Positions 56,513-64,000 of a stretch of 64,000 nucleotides of DNA are shown here, piece after piece. Under the pieces are notes generated by a model that saw nothing but the letters and a program-made list of their open reading frames with translations, ran no database searches and was not told the DNA's origin. The DNA comes from Saprospiraceae bacterium (GTDB lineage Bacteria > Bacteroidota > Bacteroidia > Chitinophagales > Saprospiraceae), in contig JALHQW010000013.1 of assembly GCA_022841745.1 (NCBI GenBank), positions 99,130 through 163,129 of the forward strand, written 5' to 3'. Both the position numbers and the translations under genes were made by a program. Numbering within the stretch: position 1 is the first letter of the stretch; every line of letters begins with the position of its first letter.

Positions 56513-57034
56513 TCAACATTTTGTAGGAATTGTTAATCTCTGACCTATCTCTAATCGATAATCAGGGTAAGAATATCCTTTAGTTTTCCCTCCTTTCAAT
56601 CTCTTATACTTAGTAATAGTAGTAGGTTTTAACCAACGGTTGTTAGCCAATAATACTGACATACTTATTTTATATTTATATGCAATTTCTAATAAAGCAT
56701 CATTCTTTTTAACTACATATGTAATGGCACATTTGTTTGATTTTGGGGTAGCAGGTGCTGGCTGAGATTTAGGTTGCTTCACTCTTTTTTCGAGTTCTTC
56801 ATTTTTATCCTCAAGTCTTTCTATTTGGCTATAAAGTGTGTCAACTAAAAATTTAAGTTGTATATTCTCGTATTCCAAACTGTCTGATTTTACTTCACTA
56901 AGTTCTAACTCCAATTTCTTCTTTTCTTCCTCCAATCGTTGAACTTGTTTACTTCTTATTACAAAAAGATAAACAAGAATAATTCCTGCAAGCAAGATGA
57001 AAATGAGACCAATTTTTTTAATGGAGTCTAACAT
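56513..57034 (-). CDS. Membrane-anchored coiled-coil LysM protein
   Basis: The 173-aa product has one N-terminal transmembrane helix (IGLIFILLAGIILVYLFVIR), a coiled coil (QRLEEEKKKLELELSEVKSD, then LKFLVDTLYSQIERLEDKNE), a Pro/Ser linker, and a C-terminal LysM domain (ITYVVKKNDALLEIAYKYKI, LLANNRWLKPTTITK, RLEIGQRLTIPTKC). LysM binds peptidoglycan, so the protein probably spans from inner membrane to the cell wall. It is the first gene of a two-gene unit with the four-TM protein and is preceded by a region with two hairpins. Confidence 0.8.
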   Translation of the reverse strand: MLDSIKKIGLIFILLAGIILVYLFVIRSKQVQRLEEEKKKLELELSEVKSDSLEYENIQLKFLVDTLYSQIERLEDKNEELEKRVKQPKSQPAPATPKSNKCAITYVVKKNDALLEIAYKYKISMSVLLANNRWLKPTTITKYKRLKGGKTKGYSYPDYRLEIGQRLTIPTKC

Positions 57035-57086
57035 TTATTTATTTTAATTATATTTTGTCTTGTTGTCACAGCGAACATCGGATTCA

Positions 57087-57134
57087 CGCATTGCATGTTT
57101 TATATAGCCGACTATCCAAAACATGCAATGCGTC
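57087..57134. repeat. Hairpin, 16-bp stem with TTGCATGTTTT
   Basis: ACGCATTGCATGTTTT pairs exactly with AAAACATGCAATGCGT around 16 bases. Confidence 0.85.
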
Positions 57135-57222
57135 AATCCCCGTCCTGTGCGCTGCCAAATAACCTACAATTACAGCCAAATCAATAGCTTTGGACAAAAT
57201 CGATACCTGCGTTCAAGCTGAG

Positions 57223-57271
57223 TTGCATGTTTTGGATGGTCGGGTTTGAGGTGACAATCCAAAACATGCAA
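57223..57271. repeat. Hairpin, 15-bp stem with TTGCATGTTTT
   Basis: TTGCATGTTTTGGAT pairs exactly with ATCCAAAACATGCAA around 19 bases. It shares its stem word with the hairpin at 57087. Confidence 0.85.
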
Positions 57272-57399
57272 TTCAGAATTTCCAGTTTGGGCATCCCCAC
57301 TTTTGGGCAATTTTTGCACACAATAACGGATTCAAGGCAAATCTAATACATGCTTTTCTAATAGCCAAGTCATCCCTAGGCTTTTAATTTTGCCACCCC

Positions 57400-60588
<3,189 letters not shown>

Positions 60589-60784
60589 TCAACTTGCAGG
60601 AAAGGCAATGCCTTACACCTTCGGCGAAGTGGCGAAGTTACACGGAGTTGGATTTTTTTTTGGTGAGATTTGTGGGTGGGGGGGCGAGGAGGGTTAGGGA
60701 TTTGAAGTACGGTAGAAGATGGTGCGGTATAGGTTGGGCGGGGAGGATGGGTGATTTAATTTTGTGAGTGGGCGGGAGAGAGTT

Positions 60785-60866
60785 AACGGTTGGCTTGCCT
60801 CCGTGCGTTGGGTTTGCGGGCTGGCTGTGCGGCGGTATGGACATACATCCGTTGTTCTCCCATTTT
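60785..60866 (-). repeat. Loop-conserved hairpin repeat, copy C (attC-like)
   Basis: The outer arms are AACGG and CCGTT, and the loop AGCCCGCAAACCCAACGCAC is on the minus strand. The inner stem is weaker than in the other copies. No minus-strand gene ends here. Confidence 0.6.
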
Positions 60867-60886
60867 TTATTATTTTTGACTTTTTA

Positions 60887-60917
60887 TTTGCATATATGCC
60901 GGTTATTTTTACTTTTG
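60887..60917 (+). promoter_or_regulatory. Promoter of the restriction-modification operon, leaderless
   Basis: TTTG at 60887-60890, a 19-base gap and TACTTTTG at 60910-60917 match the Bacteroidetes consensus exactly. The ATG follows 4 bases later, so the mRNA is probably leaderless. Confidence 0.75.
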
Positions 60918-60921
60918 CGCC

Positions 60922-61218
60922 ATGACTTCAAGTATTTGGCATGACAAGGTTAAAAGACTTCTCAAATCAGAGATTGTGCGCAGGGGCATTACCTACGAAC
61001 AACTTGTTGATTTACTTGCAGATATAGGGGTTGAAGAGACTAAAGCAAGCATTGACAGCAAAATGTCTAGGGGCACATTTAGTGCTGCTTTTCTTGTCCA
61101 ATGTCTTGTAGCCATAGGCTGCAAATCCTTTTGTCCAGAAATTTCTGCCGATATGGTTGAAGAACCTCGTGCAATTTACAAAGCGAAGAAAAAGGCTACT
61201 TATGAGATACAAGAATAA
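60922..61218 (+). CDS. DUF6471 domain protein, upstream of methyltransferase
   Basis: The 98-aa product (MTSSIWHDKVKRLLKSEIVR, then RGITYEQLVDLLADIGVEET, DSKMSRGTFSAAFLVQCLVA and IGCKSFCPEISAD) matches the DUF6471 family, small helical, probably helix-turn-helix proteins that frequently precede DNA methyltransferases. It may regulate the module (a controller-like role), which is inference. Its last codons overlap the methyltransferase start, and it has the promoter described at 60887. Confidence 0.8.
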   Translation: MTSSIWHDKVKRLLKSEIVRRGITYEQLVDLLADIGVEETKASIDSKMSRGTFSAAFLVQCLVAIGCKSFCPEISADMVEEPRAIYKAKKKATYEIQE

Positions 61219-62461
61219 CAAAACTGGCCTGACTTACATCCCAATCTCCGCACTTGACGCAACCCTCAACGGCATGGATTATACCGTAGTTAGCCTGTTT
61301 TCAGGTGCAGGTGGGCTTGACATTGGTCTGGAACAGGCAGGATTCAGAACGGTCGTTTGTGTTGAAAACGATATCCATTGCCGTACTACTTTGCGCCATA
61401 ATCGTCCGGAGTGGTTATTGTTCGATAATCCCGTAAAAATCAAAGACGGCAGGATGCTCGAAAGGCAACCAGGCGATATCCGAGAAATCGAAGTTGACGA
61501 ATTACTTGAATTTTCAGGACTTCAAAGGGGTAAAGTCGCCCTTGTTGTTGGAGGTGCACCTTGTCAGCCGTTCAGTAATATTGGAAAAAAACAAGGCGAG
61601 AATGATGAAAAAAACGGCGATTTATTCTTAGAGTTTGTAAGAATGGTCAAAGGAATTGAACCAGAAGCCTTTATTTTTGAAAACGTTGCCGGGATAACAC
61701 AAAGCAAACATTCAAATGTTCTCCAGTACATGTTCGACCAATTCAATGGTTCAGGATATAGTCTTTCTTATTCTCTGGTAAACGCTGCCAACTACGGCGT
61801 CCCTCAAAGAAGGGAGCGTTTCATTTTGGTTGGTATTAAAGGTGTAGAAAAACCAGCTTTCCCTCTACCGACCCACACAAAAGATGAAAAGTCTTGGGAT
61901 TTATTTACCTCAGAATTATTACCAATGCCAATACAGAAGCCTGAAAAATGGGTCACAGTCAAGCAAACCTTTGATAATCTTCCTTCGGATTACACTAAAC
62001 GTAAAGACTATGCCGTAATGGGTGTATCGCCGATTGTCAAAGAGCGTATGACTTATATTGAACAAGGCAAAAACTTCAAAGTGTTACCGGACGAACTCCG
62101 CCCAACTTGCTGGAAAACAGGAAAACATCAAGGCAACGATACTTTCGGGCGATTGATTGCTGACTTCCCTTCTGTGACGATAAGAACCGCTGCATACAAT
62201 TGTGCTAAAGGAATGTATATTCATCCGTTTGAAGATAGAGGGCTGAACACTATAGAAATGGCAGCACTTCAAGATTTTCCTTTTGATTGGGAATTTAAAA
62301 CATTTGGACGAACCAACGTTACCCTTGTTAGCGGTGGCAAACAAATTGGGAATGCGGTCCCTCCGGGACTTGCTAAAGCATTAGGTCTTGCCTTGCGCAA
62401 GCAAATATCCGCTAACTTAGAATTGAGGAAAAAGCAAGATTTGCTTGTTGAAGCGTGTTGA
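61202..62461 (+). CDS. Type II DNA (cytosine-5-)-methyltransferase
   Basis: The enzyme transfers a methyl group from S-adenosylmethionine to C5 of cytosine. All main motifs are present: I (VSLFSGAGGLDIGLEQAGF), IV with the catalytic Cys (GGAPCQPFSNIGK), VI (FIFENVAGI), VIII (GVPQRRERFILVG), and X (GGKQIGNAVPPGLAKALG). The target-recognition region lies between VIII and X. I chose the ATG at 61202, which overlaps the last codons of the DUF6471 gene, giving 419 aa; ATGs at 61157 and 61274 are possible. It converges with the endonuclease gene, overlapping it by 50 bp. Confidence 0.95.
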   Translation: MRYKNNKTGLTYIPISALDATLNGMDYTVVSLFSGAGGLDIGLEQAGFRTVVCVENDIHCRTTLRHNRPEWLLFDNPVKIKDGRMLERQPGDIREIEVDELLEFSGLQRGKVALVVGGAPCQPFSNIGKKQGENDEKNGDLFLEFVRMVKGIEPEAFIFENVAGITQSKHSNVLQYMFDQFNGSGYSLSYSLVNAANYGVPQRRERFILVGIKGVEKPAFPLPTHTKDEKSWDLFTSELLPMPIQKPEKWVTVKQTFDNLPSDYTKRKDYAVMGVSPIVKERMTYIEQGKNFKVLPDELRPTCWKTGKHQGNDTFGRLIADFPSVTIRTAAYNCAKGMYIHPFEDRGLNTIEMAALQDFPFDWEFKTFGRTNVTLVSGGKQIGNAVPPGLAKALGLALRKQISANLELRKKQDLLVEAC

Positions 62462-63248
62462 CCTCGTGAACTTCATCTACAGCTGCTTGTGGCAAACTGA
62501 AGACAGTTGTCAATGAGTGGGTAGCAACCGTTTTCAAAGCGTTTCTGTCCGGCTCGGTTATTTTCGTTGCCACCGCATAATATTTAAGTCCTTTAGGTGA
62601 TGTTATCCATTCCCTCGTTTGAAGATGGGCATACAAAGCTTTCATAAGGCTTCCTTCGTGTGGAATCTGTAATCGCCTATCAGGTCGGAGCGATTTCTTG
62701 ACTGAAATATAGCCTTCAATTTGTTCAAAATTGCACTTTCCAATGAACTTTTGGTAAGTTCCTTCAAGCTCTGTTAGGTTCTCCGGTGTTATATCTTCAA
62801 TTTCGGAAATTTGCCCAAGTATCTCTCTCGCCAAATCTCCATCTATGATTACAAAATCAGGGTTTGATGTGATTAATTGGACTTCTGACACTTCCGCCAC
62901 TTTCTGCTTTAGGTCTATAATCAAGTCGTATAACCTCTTCTCGTACAAAGTAGTCACATCGAACTGCATTACATTTGGCAGGGGTATCGCCAAATCTGAG
63001 TTTTCGTTCTTTACGAAGTAATTCCAAGCGCATACCGCCAATAGCCATTCGTACCAATCGCCGTGAACGTTGCTCAATGCCTCTCTCGTAATCCGGCTGT
63101 CTTCTTTCCTTACCTCATCATCAAATTCGTCGAAAAGGATGGAAAACTGTTTGTCGGATGCTGGCAGCACGCCTTTCAGCAAAGCGCAAAAGGCTAAGTC
63201 CTTGATTACCTGCGACTTTCCTCCACCTAAAACTCTTATGTACGACAT
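62412..63248 (-). CDS. Type II restriction endonuclease, Cfr10I/NgoMIV-like motifs
   Basis: The 278-aa product faces the methyltransferase, and its 3' end overlaps that gene by 50 bp. Its catalytic region reads NPDFVIIDG, then GYISVKKSLRPDRRLQIPHE. P-D followed some 60 residues later by S-x-K, R-D-R and a downstream Glu is the arrangement of Cfr10I, Bse634I and NgoMIV, which have a shifted acidic residue and cleave sites with a CCGG core. The specificity is therefore an inference. The start MSYIRVLGGGKSQVIKDLAF is the first ATG after an AT-rich leader. Confidence 0.75.
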   Translation of the reverse strand: MSYIRVLGGGKSQVIKDLAFCALLKGVLPASDKQFSILFDEFDDEVRKEDSRITREALSNVHGDWYEWLLAVCAWNYFVKNENSDLAIPLPNVMQFDVTTLYEKRLYDLIIDLKQKVAEVSEVQLITSNPDFVIIDGDLAREILGQISEIEDITPENLTELEGTYQKFIGKCNFEQIEGYISVKKSLRPDRRLQIPHEGSLMKALYAHLQTREWITSPKGLKYYAVATKITEPDRNALKTVATHSLTTVFSLPQAAVDEVHEVNTLQQANLAFSSILS

Positions 63249-63311
63249 ATATTATTTTTTGAGCCTCAAAGGTACGCCTTCTTAATTTTATTTTTTAAAT
63301 ACATTTTGCTT

Positions 63312-63402
63312 TGTAGCGTGAGCATGGACGCTGTGCTGCCCTACGTTGGCTTTGTGGGTTGGGCTTGGGGCAGCATAGGCGTTGCATGCATTGTTAGCCA
63401 CT
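63312..63402 (-). repeat. Loop-conserved hairpin repeat, copy D (attC-like)
   Basis: The stem is GTGCTGCCC/GGGGCAGCAT with loop AAGCCCAACCCACAAAGCCA on the minus strand. The outer arm GGCTAACAATGCATGCAACG resembles the start of integron attC sites. It begins one base after the TAA stop of the 63404 gene. Confidence 0.7.
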
Positions 63403-63403
63403 T

Positions 63404-63919
63404 TTATTCGTAATATGTTATTATTCGTTCGGCGATTGTATTTGCTTCTCCTTTTATATTACGCTTTATCCAATTCCCTACATTGTCAAACTCATATTCA
63501 TATGTAGTCCGTACTTCTCCTTTTCCAAATGGTTTATGTAGGTCTTCTATTAAATTACCTTTTTCATCAAAAACTGCCTTTTCTTCGTAACTTTCATTTT
63601 GGTCTTTATACGAAAAGGATTTAGTGGAAATGATATTTCCTTTGCTGTCCCACTTATATTCATGAGATGTTTGTTTGTTTTCATTTTCATCCAAAACAAT
63701 CATTTCTATGTGATTTCCTTCTTGGTCATAACTATTTTGAAAAATTAATCGCAAGGCGTTTTCGTTGGATATGCCGCCGTAGTATTTTTCTATTTTATGC
63801 CTGTGATTTACAAAGTCTGAAAACAGACTTTTATTTTCAACAGCCCCTGTTTCGCCATTATAATGGATATGTTCGATTTTGTTGGTTCTTCGTGATTTCG
63901 TGTGGGTAGTATAGTTCAT
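63404..63919 (-). CDS. YD-repeat-like protein of unknown function
   Basis: The 171-aa product from the ATG at 63919 (MNYTTHTKSRRTNKIEHIHY) has repeated strands of the type YDQEGNHIEMIVLDENENK, YKWDSKGNIISTKSFSYKD, FDEKGNLIEDL and YEFDNVGNWIKRN, which are RHS/YD-like hairpins. A TTG at 63961 would add 14 residues. No signal peptide is seen, so this may be the tail of a longer gene cut off by the recombination site. It could be an immunity or effector fragment, but nothing shows this. It is AT-rich, like other genes of this island. Confidence 0.6.
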   Translation of the reverse strand: MNYTTHTKSRRTNKIEHIHYNGETGAVENKSLFSDFVNHRHKIEKYYGGISNENALRLIFQNSYDQEGNHIEMIVLDENENKQTSHEYKWDSKGNIISTKSFSYKDQNESYEEKAVFDEKGNLIEDLHKPFGKGEVRTTYEYEFDNVGNWIKRNIKGEANTIAERIITYYE

Positions 63920-64000
63920 GATTTCTAAATTCGCCTTAAAAAAGTCATGAACAGCAAACAACTATTCGAGATTGCATTAGGCAATATACAACCATGGTTC
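63920..64000. other. Window end, no gene assigned
   Basis: The last 80 bases show no feature I can support. Confidence 0.4.

Larger units (their letters stand above)
57035..57399. other. Intergenic region, 365 bp, with two related hairpins
   Basis: No gene is seen. It holds hairpins at 57087-57134 and 57223-57271 that share the word TTGCATGTTTT. The first is preceded by CAGCGAACA, also present in repeat copy B. Confidence 0.6.

Overview
The window looks like a chromosome segment of a Bacteroidota species, most likely of the Saprospiria (Lewinella/Haliscomenobacter type). Reasons: Bacteroidetes-type -33/-7 promoters (TTTG, 19 bases, TAnnTTTG), almost no Shine-Dalgarno sites, many type IX secretion (T9SS) cargo proteins with C-terminal sorting domains, a SprB-repeat/CHU_C giant protein, LytTR and LytS-type regulators, and DUF6252-like lipoproteins. 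The genus is an inference.

Region 1 (1-1.6 kb) is a decaying, duplicated lipoprotein locus. A DUF6252-like gene is broken by a 182-bp MITE-like insertion with a 7-bp target duplication and by a G8-tract frameshift. A second copy runs off the window edge, with a degraded secreted-protein gene between them.

Region 2 (1.7-17.8 kb, all minus strand) is core expression machinery. In transcription order: xerC, hpf, then tRNA-Thr(TGT), tRNA-Tyr, tRNA-Gly, tRNA-Thr(GGT), tuf, tRNA-Trp, secE, nusG, rplK, rplA, rplJ, rplL, rpoB, rpoC. The four tRNAs before tuf stand in the same order as the E. coli thrU-tyrU-glyT-thrT-tufB operon. Two Bacteroidetes-type promoters precede the first tRNA. Many of the spacers hold a long imperfect hairpin built from short direct repeats, with a different repeat word in each.

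Region 3 (18-36.6 kb) is mixed: a frameshifted lipoprotein, an EthD-like protein, a sensor kinase, a T9SS cargo protein, a LytTR response regulator, a BASS-type transporter, a papain-like protease, several secreted proteins of unknown role, a TPR/LytS-type kinase, a VWA protein, and two distant members of one uncharacterised 465-487 aa family. Beside the regulator are remnants of a T9SS sorting domain and of a LytS-type kinase C-terminus, so this stretch has been rearranged.

Region 4 (36.6-54.5 kb) begins with an IS256-type element and continues with secreted and envelope proteins: a T9SS-tagged DUF1028 protein, another T9SS protein, a TonB, a large T9SS-tagged PKD protein with a GH-A-like region, a trypsin-like protease, a DinB-like protein, a propeller lipoprotein and a 1460-aa SprB-repeat adhesin-like protein.

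Region 5 (54.6-64 kb) is an accessory island. Four copies of a hairpin repeat with a conserved loop, all in one orientation, punctuate it, three of them just after a stop codon, like recombination sites behind integron cassettes. Its genes are an Rpn-type nuclease, an unknown four-TM protein paired with a LysM coiled-coil protein, a secreted GH2 beta-galactosidase, and a type II restriction-modification module (DUF6471 protein, C5 methyltransferase, and a convergent endonuclease with Cfr10I/NgoMIV-like motifs).

Throughout the window, perfect or near-perfect hairpins (33-60 bp) recur between genes and once inside a gene. Two 33-bp copies differ by three fully compensated base pairs.
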